From RUG420 sp045642465 (GTDB lineage: Bacteria; Bacillota; Clostridia; Oscillospirales; Acutalibacteraceae): a stretch of DNA of 64,000 nucleotides. The notes beneath the pieces are model-generated. The model searched no databases. It worked only from the letters and a program-made list of their open reading frames with translations, and was not told the origin of the DNA. How positions within the stretch are numbered: position 1 is the first letter of the stretch; each line of letters starts with the position of its first letter. Where the stretch lies: NCBI GenBank assembly GCA_045642465.1, contig JAZUIY010000016.1, forward strand, positions 372,001 to 436,000, in the 5' to 3' direction. Shown piece after piece: positions 16,994 to 25,614 of this stretch. Position numbers and translations under genes: made by a program.

Positions 16994-17704
16994 GTGGAGA
17001 AAGAAACAATTTCTTACAAGCTGGAAGTATTTGAAGGACCTATGGATTTGCTCCTGTCCTTAATCAGCAAACACAAATTAGATATTTACGACATTCCCAT
17101 TGTGGAACTCGTAGAACAATATATGGCTTACGTCCGTGCCATGCAGGCAGAGGACATGGAACTGGCTTCTGAATTCTTGGAAATGGCTGCCAGACTGGTT
17201 TACATCAAAACCGTATCCCTGCTGCCAACCCACGAAGAGGCTGACGAACTGAAACGGGAACTGACCGGCGAACTGCTGGAATACCGTGACTGTCAAATTA
17301 TGGCCGGTAAGCTGAAAGAAACTGCCAACGGTTTTGACTTCATTACCAAGGCACCGGATGAACTGGAAGTAGATTCTACCTATGAACTGCTCCACGAACC
17401 GGACGAACTGCTGAGCGCATACCGCTTGGCCCTGGGGAAAGGAAAGCGGAAATTGCCTCCGCCAATGGAATCCTTTACCTTCATTGTAAAAAAGACTGTC
17501 GTATCCGTGTCTTCCAAAATTTCTTCCATTATGGCCCGTTTTGGAACCCATCATCGTCAGAGCTTCCGAACCCTTATTGAGTCTTCGGAAAGCCGTTCGG
17601 ATATGGTGGCTACCTTCTTGGCCATTCTCGAACTCATCCGTGACAAAAAGGTCACCACGGAGGGTTCTGGGGAAGACATGAATATTGAATTAAAGAGGAG
17701 CTGA
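16994..17704 (+). CDS. scpA: Segregation and condensation protein A
   Basis: A 236-residue kleisin of the SMC-ScpAB condensin, which compacts and separates the nucleoid. The N-terminal FEGPMDLLLSLISKHKLDIYDIPI is the ScpA signature, followed by LEMAARLVYIKTVSLLP. The start is taken as GTG 16994 after AAGAGGA (short spacing); TTG 16973 is an alternative overlapping the upstream gene. The C-terminal winged helix contacts the SMC head. It lies 5 bases ahead of scpB. Confidence 0.92.
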   Translation: MEKETISYKLEVFEGPMDLLLSLISKHKLDIYDIPIVELVEQYMAYVRAMQAEDMELASEFLEMAARLVYIKTVSLLPTHEEADELKRELTGELLEYRDCQIMAGKLKETANGFDFITKAPDELEVDSTYELLHEPDELLSAYRLALGKGKRKLPPPMESFTFIVKKTVVSVSSKISSIMARFGTHHRQSFRTLIESSESRSDMVATFLAILELIRDKKVTTEGSGEDMNIELKRS

Positions 17705-17709
17705 ATTAC

Positions 17710-18285
17710 TTGGACCTGACTAACCTGAAGGCTGGCGCAGAAGCCATTCTGTTCGCCGCCGGCGAGCCAATTGCCTTAAAGCGTTTGGCTGAGGCTCTGG
17801 AAATCGGTTCTGCCGACATGGTTCAAGTGCTGGATTCCCTTGCTGCCGAACTGGATGAACGCCAAAGTGGTATTTGCCTGAAGCGTTTAGGGGACCGTTA
17901 TCAACTCTGTACCCGTAGTGAATATTCGGAGAACGTTCGAAAGGTTTTGGAACTTCGCCGAAACCAGCCACTTTCTCAAGCTGCTTTTGAAGTGCTGGCT
18001 GTGGTTGCTTACAACCAGCCGGTTACCAAGGCCTTTGTGGAACAAGTCCGCGGTGTGGATTGTTCCGGTGTTATGGGTTCTCTTTTGGCAAAGGGGCTCA
18101 TTGAAGAACGGGGAAGACTGGATTTACCGGGAAAACCGATTGTTTACGGCACTACGCCCGCATTTTTGCGGTGCTTTTGCATAGAGTCATTGGATGAACT
18201 ACCGCCACTTCCTGAATCTGCTCCAAAAGAGCAAGAAGAGGAATCGGCACCTCTCTCTGAGGACAGCAAAGACAATGACGAATAA
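17710..18285 (+). CDS. scpB: Segregation and condensation protein B
   Basis: A 191-residue tandem winged-helix protein that dimerises on ScpA in the SMC complex. Family text: AILFAAGEPI at the N terminus, AFEVLAVVAYNQPVTKAFVEQVRG in the second winged helix and a LIEERGRLDLPGKP region. The start is TTG 17710 with GAGGAG about 8 bases upstream. The C-terminal 25 residues are a Glu/Ser/Pro-rich tail. Confidence 0.93.
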   Translation: MDLTNLKAGAEAILFAAGEPIALKRLAEALEIGSADMVQVLDSLAAELDERQSGICLKRLGDRYQLCTRSEYSENVRKVLELRRNQPLSQAAFEVLAVVAYNQPVTKAFVEQVRGVDCSGVMGSLLAKGLIEERGRLDLPGKPIVYGTTPAFLRCFCIESLDELPPLPESAPKEQEEESAPLSEDSKDNDE

Positions 18286-18324
18286 GTACTTATTCCAAAT
18301 TTTTCAAAGGGGAGGTGTTGTTTT

Positions 18325-19362
18325 TTGATTATTCTCAAGATCTTAATGTGGATTGTTGTCATCGTGTTGGCCATTGTTCTTTTGACCATTCTCGGTATTC
18401 TTTTCGCACTCTTGGTAAAAATCCAGGTTCAGTTTGACCACAGTGCTGAAGGCACAAAGCTGAAACTGAAATACGGATTTATCGGCTTAAAGCTGTTGCC
18501 AAAGAAGGTTGTATCTGACGAAGATAAGGCTAAGAAAAAGGCCAAGTCTAAGGATACAATGAATAAGGTGAAGTATCATGTAGAACCGTACGCTCGTAGC
18601 GCCGGTAACAAACTGAAGGCTTCCATTACCGAAAAGGCTGAACAGAATGCGGTAGCACGTGAAATCCAGGAGCAGGAAGACCTGCTTATGGCTCAGGTCC
18701 GCATTCAGGAAGAGGAAGCAAGAATCAACGCAGAAATGAAACAGGCTGACGAGGATATTGCCAAAGCTTGGGCTGCCCAGGCAAACGGTACCCCTCTGCC
18801 AGACGTTGTGGACGACTCTCGTTATCAGAAACTGAAGGATATTAAAGAATCCATTCAGGCATTTGACTTCGAAGGCGCTTACAACACTGTTATGAGCTTT
18901 GTCAATGGTTTTGACTTTGGCGCAGCCCTTGCACTCATTAAGTTTGCAGGTGCTGAAGCAAAGGGCACCCTTGGTAAGGTTGGCAAGAGAGTTGTTTTCA
19001 AGGACGTTAATGTAAATCTTGGCGTTCACGGAAAAGACACTGCTACTACCGCACTGGCTTATGGTGCAGTCAATTCCGTAGCAGTTCCTGCTCTGGACAA
19101 ATTCCTTAACGTAGCTAACGTTAAAAAGTCTGCAGTTGACATTCATCCGGAATTCTTGGAAGGCGAAGACAAAGCTGATGTTCATCTCAATTTTGGCTTC
19201 CGTCCACTCTATGTAGTAGCTCCGTTTGTTCCTATGATGCTGAAGCTTGGTAAGAAGGCAGTTCCATTTGCCTCCAAGACCACAAAGCAGATTAAGAAGA
19301 ACAAGGCTGAAATGGACAAGAAAACCGAAGAAAAACGGAAACAGCAGTACGCTAAAATGTAA
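18325..19362 (+). CDS. DUF2953-like membrane protein with a coiled-coil middle
   Basis: A 345-residue protein starting at TTG 18325 after AAGGGGAGGTG. One N-terminal transmembrane helix (residues 5-31) leads into KIQVQFDHSAEG and KYGFIGLKLLPKK, which resemble the start of DUF2953 (YtfI-type) proteins. A charged region of about residues 60-155, rich in Lys, Glu, Gln and Ala, is probably coiled coil. The C-terminal third contains VNLGVHGKDTATTALAYGAVNSV and HPEFLEG, again DUF2953-like. The scpB-DUF2953-ytfJ order matches spore-forming clostridia and supports the call. Function unknown. Confidence 0.65.
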   Translation: MIILKILMWIVVIVLAIVLLTILGILFALLVKIQVQFDHSAEGTKLKLKYGFIGLKLLPKKVVSDEDKAKKKAKSKDTMNKVKYHVEPYARSAGNKLKASITEKAEQNAVAREIQEQEDLLMAQVRIQEEEARINAEMKQADEDIAKAWAAQANGTPLPDVVDDSRYQKLKDIKESIQAFDFEGAYNTVMSFVNGFDFGAALALIKFAGAEAKGTLGKVGKRVVFKDVNVNLGVHGKDTATTALAYGAVNSVAVPALDKFLNVANVKKSAVDIHPEFLEGEDKADVHLNFGFRPLYVVAPFVPMMLKLGKKAVPFASKTTKQIKKNKAEMDKKTEEKRKQQYAKM

Positions 19363-19383
19363 TTGCATTAGGAGTACTGAATT

Positions 19384-19740
19384 ATGGCAAATCTAAATCC
19401 GGCTGACTTGCTGGCATCCAGTTTTGAGAAAATTAAGCAAGCCATTGACGTCAATATCATTATGGGAGAACCACTGAAGACCGATGACGGAATGTTAATC
19501 ATTCCTGTGTCTAAAGTAACGTACGGGTTCACCGGTGGCTTTGACGGAAAGGACCGTTCTCAAAAGGCCATTGAGGAGTCTACCAGTGGCGGCTTCACTA
19601 TGGAGCCGGTTGCGTTTTTAATTATCCAAGACGGGAACATTACCATCAAACACATTGAAAGTGGGGACTCTACCGCAGACAAAGCGCTGGACTTGGTTCC
19701 GGGCGTGTTTGATAAGGTGAATGGATTTGTGAATAAATAA
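19384..19740 (+). CDS. ytfJ: GerW/YtfJ family protein
   Basis: A 118-residue protein of the GerW (YtfJ) family. It reads DVNIIMGEPLKTDDGMLIIPVSKVTYGF, the family core, then a Gly-rich loop and EPVAFLII. In Bacillus the protein is sporulation-associated and needed for germination responses, but the family also occurs in non-sporulating anaerobes. In spore-forming clostridia dacF, spmA and spmB usually lie between this gene and rluB; they are missing here and rluB follows directly. So a sporulation role is doubtful. Confidence 0.85.
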   Translation: MANLNPADLLASSFEKIKQAIDVNIIMGEPLKTDDGMLIIPVSKVTYGFTGGFDGKDRSQKAIEESTSGGFTMEPVAFLIIQDGNITIKHIESGDSTADKALDLVPGVFDKVNGFVNK

Positions 19741-19750
19741 CTCACGTTTT

Positions 19751-19781
19751 GCAGCCATCCGAACGTTGTTCGGATGGTTGC
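19751..19781 (+). other. Long intergenic hairpin without a T tract
   Basis: A 13-bp stem (GCAGCCATCCGAA with its complement, one G-T pair) around the loop CGTTG lies between ytfJ and rluB. It is followed by ATTGTCGTT, not a T run, so it is not a standard terminator. It could be a partial terminator or an mRNA-stabilising structure. Confidence 0.5.
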
Positions 19782-19807
19782 ATTGTCGTTATAATGGAGC
19801 ATTTTTT

Positions 19808-20548
19808 ATGGCGAACGAACCAATTAGATTACAAAAATATATGGCTGAAAGCGGTGTGGCTTCCCGTCGGAAAAGCGAGGAACTCATTGCTGCAGGCAAG
19901 GTAAAAGTAAATGGAAAAGTGGCTTCTATTGGAGATAAGGTAATTCCGGGAAAAGACAAGGTTTTGGTCTGCGGAAAACCCATCCAGCAGGAGAACGACA
20001 TTTATTACATCATGCTGCATAAGCCACGTGGCTTTGTGACTACCATGTCTGACGAACAGGGCAGGAAGTGTGTAGCGGAACTGGTCAGTGACATCCCGGC
20101 CCGGGTTTATCCGGTGGGACGTCTGGATAAGGATTCCGAAGGCATGCTGCTTCTGACCAACGATGGCGACTTTGCCAACGACATGATGCATCCCTCCAAA
20201 CATGTACCGAAAACCTACCGTGTCACGGTTCGCCCTGACATTACCGAAGATCAACTGAATCAGATGATGACCGGCATGATGATTGACGGTCAAAAAACCC
20301 TGCCGGCAGAAGTCCACGTGGTTACGAGAGAACCAAATCGCGTGGTGCTTGAAATTGTCATCTGCGAAGGCAGAAACCGCCAGATCCGCAAGATGTGTGA
20401 AAACTTGCATTTGGAAGTAGCTAGATTAAAACGGGTACAAATTGGACCGGTAAAACTTGGCATGCTTCAGCAGGGAAAATGGCGGGAATTAACCCCACAG
20501 GAAGTCAAATCCCTGAAGGTGGCCGCAAAGGGGTCAAAAGCAAAGTAA
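19808..20548 (+). CDS. rluB: Pseudouridine synthase B (23S rRNA)
   Basis: A 246-residue RsuA/RluB-type pseudouridine synthase. The N-terminal S4 RNA-binding domain reads RLQKYMAESGVASRRKSEELI. The catalytic Asp is in GRLDKDSEGMLLLTNDG, and the C-terminal EGRNRQIRKMCE motif is intact. RluB modifies 23S rRNA position 2605 in E. coli; RluE/RluF/RsuA are alternatives in the same superfamily, but the scpAB-rluB synteny favours RluB. ATG 19808 is chosen because it follows TGGAGC; the upstream open frame covers the hairpin and lacks a ribosome site. Confidence 0.9.
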   Translation: MANEPIRLQKYMAESGVASRRKSEELIAAGKVKVNGKVASIGDKVIPGKDKVLVCGKPIQQENDIYYIMLHKPRGFVTTMSDEQGRKCVAELVSDIPARVYPVGRLDKDSEGMLLLTNDGDFANDMMHPSKHVPKTYRVTVRPDITEDQLNQMMTGMMIDGQKTLPAEVHVVTREPNRVVLEIVICEGRNRQIRKMCENLHLEVARLKRVQIGPVKLGMLQQGKWRELTPQEVKSLKVAAKGSKAK

Positions 20549-20575
20549 AATAAGCCTTTTTCAGGGGTTTCTCAT

Positions 20576-20604
20576 TTGCTAAAAACAGAAAAAACGAGTA
20601 TAAT
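20576..20604 (+). promoter_or_regulatory. Promoter for the yicC-remA-gmk-rpoZ run
   Basis: TTGCTA (20576-20581), a 17-base spacer and a perfect TATAAT (20599-20604), 64 bases upstream of the yicC start. Confidence 0.8.
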
Positions 20605-20667
20605 ATTTCCTAACATTTCGGCCGAAGAACGAAACTGTCGTTACGGGCCTTAAAGGAGATTTTTCAT

Positions 20668-21546
20668 ATGATTAAAAGTATGACCGGTTTTGGTCGTGCC
20701 ACACTGGACAATGAGTCCTACAGCATCAGCGTAGAACTGAGAAGCGTAAACCACCGCTACTTTGAATTGTCCACCCGTCTTCCACGTCAGTACAATTTCT
20801 TGGAAGACAAAATTAAGACCTACCTCCAGAGCAGAGTGGCTCGCGGTAAGGTAGAATGCAACATTTATTTGGAATGCTTGGCAGAAGACAACGTTACCGT
20901 TTCTGTCAACGACGCTTTGGCCAAAGGGTATTTGGATGCCCTGAACAATTTGGCTGAAACCTATGACATTCCTAACACCGTAAATGCACTTCAGCTGGGC
21001 AAGTTTAATGACGTGTTGACTGTCCGCAAAGAAGAGGCTGACGAAGAAGCCGTTTGGAATGCCATTCTTCCGGTATTAACTTCCGCAACCGACGCATTCA
21101 TTGCCATGCGGGAAAAGGAAGGCTTGAAACTGAAGGAAGATGTTCTTTCCAGAGCAGAGGTTATTTTGGACCGGGTTGCCTTTGTAGAAGCCCGTTCTCC
21201 GGAAACCGTAAAAGAATATAACGAAAAACTGAAGACCCGCATCCAGGAACTCATTGGAGATGCCAAAGTGGATGAGGCCCGTCTTTTAAACGAAGCAGCA
21301 ATTTATGCTGATAAAGTAGCTGTAGACGAAGAAACCGTTCGTCTCCGCAGCCACATTGAACAGTTGAAGGCTATGTTGGAAGAAGCAGAACCAATTGGCC
21401 GTAAAATGGATTTCTTGGTACAGGAAATCAACCGGGAAGCCAACACCATTGGCTCCAAAGCATCCGACCTGGATATTACAGCCAAGGTTTTGGATATTAA
21501 GGGCGAAGTAGAAAAAATCCGCGAACAAATCCAGAACATTGAATAA
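20668..21546 (+). CDS. yicC: YicC-family endoribonuclease-like protein
   Basis: A 292-residue YicC/YloC family protein. It has the N-terminal signature MIKSMTGFGRA, then VELRSVNHRYFE, and the C-terminal DUF1732 core with GRKMDFLVQEINREANTIGSKA. YicC-type proteins have been shown to act as endoribonucleases in E. coli and Bacillus. The yicC-remA-gmk-rpoZ order is conserved across Firmicutes. An AAAGGAG ribosome site precedes the ATG, and a strong promoter lies upstream. Confidence 0.93.
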   Translation: MIKSMTGFGRATLDNESYSISVELRSVNHRYFELSTRLPRQYNFLEDKIKTYLQSRVARGKVECNIYLECLAEDNVTVSVNDALAKGYLDALNNLAETYDIPNTVNALQLGKFNDVLTVRKEEADEEAVWNAILPVLTSATDAFIAMREKEGLKLKEDVLSRAEVILDRVAFVEARSPETVKEYNEKLKTRIQELIGDAKVDEARLLNEAAIYADKVAVDEETVRLRSHIEQLKAMLEEAEPIGRKMDFLVQEINREANTIGSKASDLDITAKVLDIKGEVEKIREQIQNIE

Positions 21547-21563
21547 AGGCGAGAGGTGTTTCC

Positions 21564-21824
21564 ATGAAACTGATTAACATAGGCTTCGGCAATTCGGTCA
21601 ATGCAGACCGGGTCATTGCCATGGTAAGCCCGGAATCAGCTCCTATTAAACGTATTGTGCAGGAGTGCAAAGAAAAAGGTACCCTCATAGACGCCTCTCA
21701 TGGACACAAAACCCGCACGGTTATCCTGATGGATTCCGACCACGCAGTTCTTTCGTATCTGCAGCCGGACACACTGCTGTCCCGTATGAATGGTGAAAAG
21801 GAAGAGGAGGGTAAGGAAGCATGA
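21564..21824 (+). CDS. remA: RemA-type regulatory protein (DUF370)
   Basis: An 86-residue DUF370 protein, seen as INIGFGNSVNADRVIAMVSPESAPIKR and IDASHGHKTRTVILMDS. In Bacillus RemA binds DNA as an oligomer and activates matrix and osmoprotection genes. In clostridia its targets are less clear. Its position between yicC and gmk is the conserved location. It overlaps gmk by 4 bases. The ribosome site is GAGAGG. Confidence 0.93.
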   Translation: MKLINIGFGNSVNADRVIAMVSPESAPIKRIVQECKEKGTLIDASHGHKTRTVILMDSDHAVLSYLQPDTLLSRMNGEKEEEGKEA

Positions 21825-22399
21825 ACGAAGGCTTTTTGTTGATTCTTTCCGGGCCATCCGGTTCCGGAAAAGACACCGTTATTAACGAACTGGTGAAAAA
21901 AGACAGCAAGACCATTTGCTCCGTTTCTATGACCACGCGGAACCCTCGTCCGGGGGAACAGGAAGGCATAAGTTACTTTTATGTTTCCAAGGAACAATTT
22001 GAGGAGAACATTGAAAAGGGCGAAATGCTGGAGTGGGCTAAATACGGGGACCACTACTACGGTACCCCAAAAACCCCAATTGAAAATTGGATTGCAGAAG
22101 GCAAAACCGTCATTTTGAATATTGAAGTGCAAGGCGCTTTCTTAGTGAAGGAAAAAATGCCGGAAGTACGCACCATGTTTTTAATGCCGCCTTCTGTTTC
22201 TGCACTGCGCTCCCGTTTGGAAGGCCGCGGTACCGAAACCAAGGAAGAAGTGGACAAGCGCATTGAAATTGCCAGAGGCGAAATTGCCAAGTCCTACGAC
22301 TATGACTACATCATTGTCAACAACCGGTTAGAGGACGCCGTAGACAGCGTTCTAGAAGTCATTAACCGTTATCGCAAAGAGTTATTGAATAAAGAATAA
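21821..22399 (+). CDS. gmk: Guanylate kinase
   Basis: A 192-residue kinase that phosphorylates GMP to GDP with ATP. The P-loop reads SGPSGSGKDTV, followed by the GMP-binding MTTRNPRPGEQEGISYFYV and GTPKTPIE segments. All are intact and the length is normal. It overlaps remA by 4 bases and precedes rpoZ by 19 bases. Confidence 0.96.
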   Translation: MNEGFLLILSGPSGSGKDTVINELVKKDSKTICSVSMTTRNPRPGEQEGISYFYVSKEQFEENIEKGEMLEWAKYGDHYYGTPKTPIENWIAEGKTVILNIEVQGAFLVKEKMPEVRTMFLMPPSVSALRSRLEGRGTETKEEVDKRIEIARGEIAKSYDYDYIIVNNRLEDAVDSVLEVINRYRKELLNKE

Positions 22400-22418
22400 A
22401 AATAAAGAGGTATGAAAT

Positions 22419-22652
22419 ATGTCCAAGTATGGTTTTAATCCGGAACTCGTAGATTTGCTGAAGGGTGAAGAAGGGGAAAACGTTTCCCGTTACTCTTTGG
22501 TAAGTGCCACTGCAAAACTGGCTCGTGAAATTGCCGATGATGCAGACCGTGAAAAGGAAATCCTGACCGAAAAGCCGGTTTCCCTGGCTTTGGAAAAACT
22601 CTTAGACAAAGACTACAAAATTGTAGAACCAGACGAAATTAAGAACCTGTAA
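22419..22652 (+). CDS. rpoZ: RNA polymerase omega subunit
   Basis: A 77-residue omega subunit, which helps assemble and stabilise beta' of RNA polymerase. It carries the conserved pattern SRYSLVSATAKLAREIAD and ends with KPVSLALEKLLDKDYKIVEPDEI. It follows gmk as in most Firmicutes. The coaBC gene usual between rpoZ and priA is absent here, and priA follows after 24 bases. Confidence 0.94.
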   Translation: MSKYGFNPELVDLLKGEEGENVSRYSLVSATAKLAREIADDADREKEILTEKPVSLALEKLLDKDYKIVEPDEIKNL

Positions 22653-22676
22653 TTCATTATTAGGAGGAACCGACGC

Positions 22677-25127
22677 ATGACGGTTTTGGCCGGAGTGGCT
22701 GTGCAAAATGCATCTTTTCATTTTGACAAGCTGTACGACTACGCTGTAAACCCGAATTTCGCTGACACCCTTCGTGTCGGTTGCCGTGTCATGGTTCCAT
22801 TTGGTCGAGGTACCTCTCTGAGACAGGGCATCGTTCTGTCTATGCGTGAGGTAGAAGACGTAGAATCTTATATCAAACCAATTGCAGCGGTGCTTGACCA
22901 AGCACCGCTGCTTGACGTAAAGATGATCCAATTGGCCGAGTTCATGAAGGAACGCACCTTCTGTACTATGTTCGATGCCATCAAAACCATGTTCCCGGCA
23001 GGCATCAATCTGCAGACCAAAGTGGCCTTTGCCTTAAAGGAACTGCCAAGTGACGAAACCCTGGCTTCCCTGAAGCCGGAAGAGCGGCAAATCTTGGCGT
23101 ATCTGAGCTACCGCAAAGGATACATAAAAAAAGCCGTAATTCTTTCTGACCTGGGGTTCCAGCCAGACAGTGAAATCCTCGAACATCTCTTAAAAGATGG
23201 TTATGTCTTAAGAGACTATGACGCCGTACGAGGCGTGGGGGACGCCACAGTGCGTATGGTCCGCATGGCAGAGGGCTATGAAGCGGAAGAAGATTTGGCC
23301 AAGGCGCCGGAAAAACTGACGCCAAAGCAGAAGGCTGTAGCGGAAGAACTCATTCGCTGTGGTACCTGCTCCGTGAAGGAACTTTGTTACTTCACCGGGG
23401 TCACCGAAGCGGTGGTAAACGCTTTGGTAAAAAAAGATCTGGCCGTGCTTTATGAAAAGGAAGTCTTCCGCCGGCCTTATGCGTCTGCAAAGAAGGACCA
23501 GACGCCAATTGTTTTGACAGAGGAACAGCAAGCAGCCTTTGACGGCTTGCTGAACTTAAGACAGCAGGGTGGCGGCACCGCACTGCTGTACGGCGTAACC
23601 GGCAGTGGGAAAACCCAAGTTTACTTGAAACTCATAGATGAGGTTTTGCCATCCGGAAAGGGAATTTTGGTTATGGTTCCGGAAATTTCCTTAACGCCTC
23701 AGACTTTAAACTTGTTTTATACCCGGTATGGCAATAATGTTGCCGTCTTCCACAGCGGCCTGTCCCAAGGGGAACGGCTGGATGAATGGAAACGGGTGAA
23801 AAATGGGGAAGCCCAAATTGTGGTAGGTACCCGTTCCGCTGTGTTTGCCCCATTCAAAGAACTGGGCCTCATCATTATGGATGAAGAACAGGAACACACC
23901 TACCAATCTGAGCAGTCTCCACGCTACCATGCCAGAGACATTGCCCGTTACCGCTGTGGCCAGGACAAAGCCCTGCTGCTTTTGGCCTCTGCCACACCAA
24001 GCTTTGAAAGTTTCACGGCAGCAAAGACCGGCAAGTATGCCTTCTTTGAACTGAAAAACCGTTACGGCGAAGCCAACCTGCCAACCGTATCTGTAGTGGA
24101 TATGCGGCAAGAACGCAGCGCCGGCAATGTAGGTCAAATCAGCCGTGAGCTCTTTTCCGAACTGAATCGTAATTTAGAAGAGGGACGGCAGAGTATTCTG
24201 CTGCTAAACCGACGGGGATATAACACCTTCGTGGCCTGTAACGCCTGTGGGGCCGTTGCCACCTGTCCCAACTGCAGTATTTCCCTGACTTACCATAAAG
24301 CCAACCATCGGCTTATGTGCCACTACTGTGGCTATTCCATTCCGTTTACTACCGTTTGTTCCGAATGCGGGGCAGACGATGTGAAATATTCCGGCATAGG
24401 TACCCAGCGCTTAGAAGACGAATTGGCAGAGCAATTTCCAACTGCCCGCATTCTCCGCATGGATACCGACTCCACCATGCAAAAGTTTTCCTATGATGAA
24501 AAGCTGGCTTCCTTTAAGAACCACGACTACGACATCATGATTGGCACCCAAATGGTGGCTAAGGGCTTAGACTTTGAAAACGTAACCTTGGTTGGAGTGC
24601 TGAATGCCGACAAAGAACTCTATAACGACGACTACAAGTCAATGGAACGCACCTTTGACCTGATTACCCAAGTGGTGGGACGGTCCGGCAGAGGCACCTT
24701 CCCGGGCAAGGCGGTCATTCAGACCATCAACCCGGAAAACGAGGTCATCCGCCTGGCGGCTAAGCAGGATTACAAAGCCTTTTACGAAACGGAAATTGCC
24801 CTTCGTAAGGCCATGATTTACCCGCCGTTCTGCACACTTTGTTCCGTCAGTTTCCAGGGCGCCAAGGCAGAAAACGTCAGCGCAGCTGCAACTCGCTTTA
24901 TGGCGCTACTTCAGCAGAAAACCGCAGACTATCCCGACGTGAAACTGACCGCCTTAGGACCTATGGCAGAACGGGTGTTCAAAGCCAATGGCAAGTTCCG
25001 TTACCGGGTTTTAATCAAATGTAGAAATAACAAACAGTTCCGGCAAATGCTGTCAGAACTGTTGATTGAATTCCATAAACAAAAGCAAAATGCCGCAATT
25101 CAAGCGGTGGTTTCCACGGAAACCTAA
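22677..25127 (+). CDS. priA: Primosomal replication restart helicase PriA
   Basis: An 816-residue superfamily 2 3'-to-5' helicase that reloads the replisome at stalled forks. An N-terminal 3'-end-binding domain is followed by Walker A GVTGSGKTQVYLK, the Walker B box MDEEQEHTY, and a zinc-binding insertion with eight cysteines (CNACGAVATCPNCS, then CHYCG and CSECG). Motifs V and VI follow in IGTQMVAKGLDFENV and QVVGRSGR. Full length. It overlaps the frame of def only at the termination codon, and def follows directly. Confidence 0.95.
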   Translation: MTVLAGVAVQNASFHFDKLYDYAVNPNFADTLRVGCRVMVPFGRGTSLRQGIVLSMREVEDVESYIKPIAAVLDQAPLLDVKMIQLAEFMKERTFCTMFDAIKTMFPAGINLQTKVAFALKELPSDETLASLKPEERQILAYLSYRKGYIKKAVILSDLGFQPDSEILEHLLKDGYVLRDYDAVRGVGDATVRMVRMAEGYEAEEDLAKAPEKLTPKQKAVAEELIRCGTCSVKELCYFTGVTEAVVNALVKKDLAVLYEKEVFRRPYASAKKDQTPIVLTEEQQAAFDGLLNLRQQGGGTALLYGVTGSGKTQVYLKLIDEVLPSGKGILVMVPEISLTPQTLNLFYTRYGNNVAVFHSGLSQGERLDEWKRVKNGEAQIVVGTRSAVFAPFKELGLIIMDEEQEHTYQSEQSPRYHARDIARYRCGQDKALLLLASATPSFESFTAAKTGKYAFFELKNRYGEANLPTVSVVDMRQERSAGNVGQISRELFSELNRNLEEGRQSILLLNRRGYNTFVACNACGAVATCPNCSISLTYHKANHRLMCHYCGYSIPFTTVCSECGADDVKYSGIGTQRLEDELAEQFPTARILRMDTDSTMQKFSYDEKLASFKNHDYDIMIGTQMVAKGLDFENVTLVGVLNADKELYNDDYKSMERTFDLITQVVGRSGRGTFPGKAVIQTINPENEVIRLAAKQDYKAFYETEIALRKAMIYPPFCTLCSVSFQGAKAENVSAAATRFMALLQQKTADYPDVKLTALGPMAERVFKANGKFRYRVLIKCRNNKQFRQMLSELLIEFHKQKQNAAIQAVVSTET

Positions 25128-25141
25128 TGAGGGGAAGAAAA

Positions 25142-25612
25142 ATGGCACTTCGAAAAATTATCACACAAAAAGATGCAACCCTGCGGAAAACCAGCCGCCC
25201 GGTTACCAAATTTGATGACCGTTTGGGTCAATTGCTGGACGACATGGCAGAAACCATGTACGACGCAGAAGGAGTTGGCCTCGCTGCCGTTCAGGTAGCC
25301 ATGCTCCGCCGGGCCATTGTCATTGACCTGGGCGATGAAGACGGCCTCATTGAACTGATTAATCCGGAAATCATTGAGCGCTCCGACGAACTTCAGTATG
25401 AAGAAGAAGGATGTCTCTCCATTCCGGGAGAATATATGGAAACCATTCGTCCGGCCTACGTTAAGGTAAAGGCCCAGGATAGACATGGAGAATGGCATGA
25501 ATATGAAGGGGAAGACCTGAAAGCCAGATGCTTCTGTCATGAAATTGACCATCTGGATGGCATTCTCTTCATTGACCGCTTAAATCCAAACCCACGTCCA
25601 AGGGAGGAATAA
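25142..25612 (+). CDS. def: Peptide deformylase
   Basis: A 156-residue metalloenzyme that removes the N-formyl group from nascent proteins. The three motifs are GVGLAAVQ (motif I), EEGCLSIPG (motif II with the metal-binding Cys) and HEIDHLDG (motif III with two His ligands and the catalytic Glu). Motif III has Cys where Gln usually precedes HE. ATG 25142 is chosen because it follows GAGGGGAAG; the longer frame starting at 25127 overlaps that ribosome site. Adjacent to fmt, which adds the formyl group. Confidence 0.95.
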   Translation: MALRKIITQKDATLRKTSRPVTKFDDRLGQLLDDMAETMYDAEGVGLAAVQVAMLRRAIVIDLGDEDGLIELINPEIIERSDELQYEEEGCLSIPGEYMETIRPAYVKVKAQDRHGEWHEYEGEDLKARCFCHEIDHLDGILFIDRLNPNPRPREE

Positions 25613-25614
25613 CC

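Noticed and set aside
23005..24137. Several minus-strand open frames inside priA
   Set aside because: All lie opposite a full-length PriA with intact helicase and zinc motifs.
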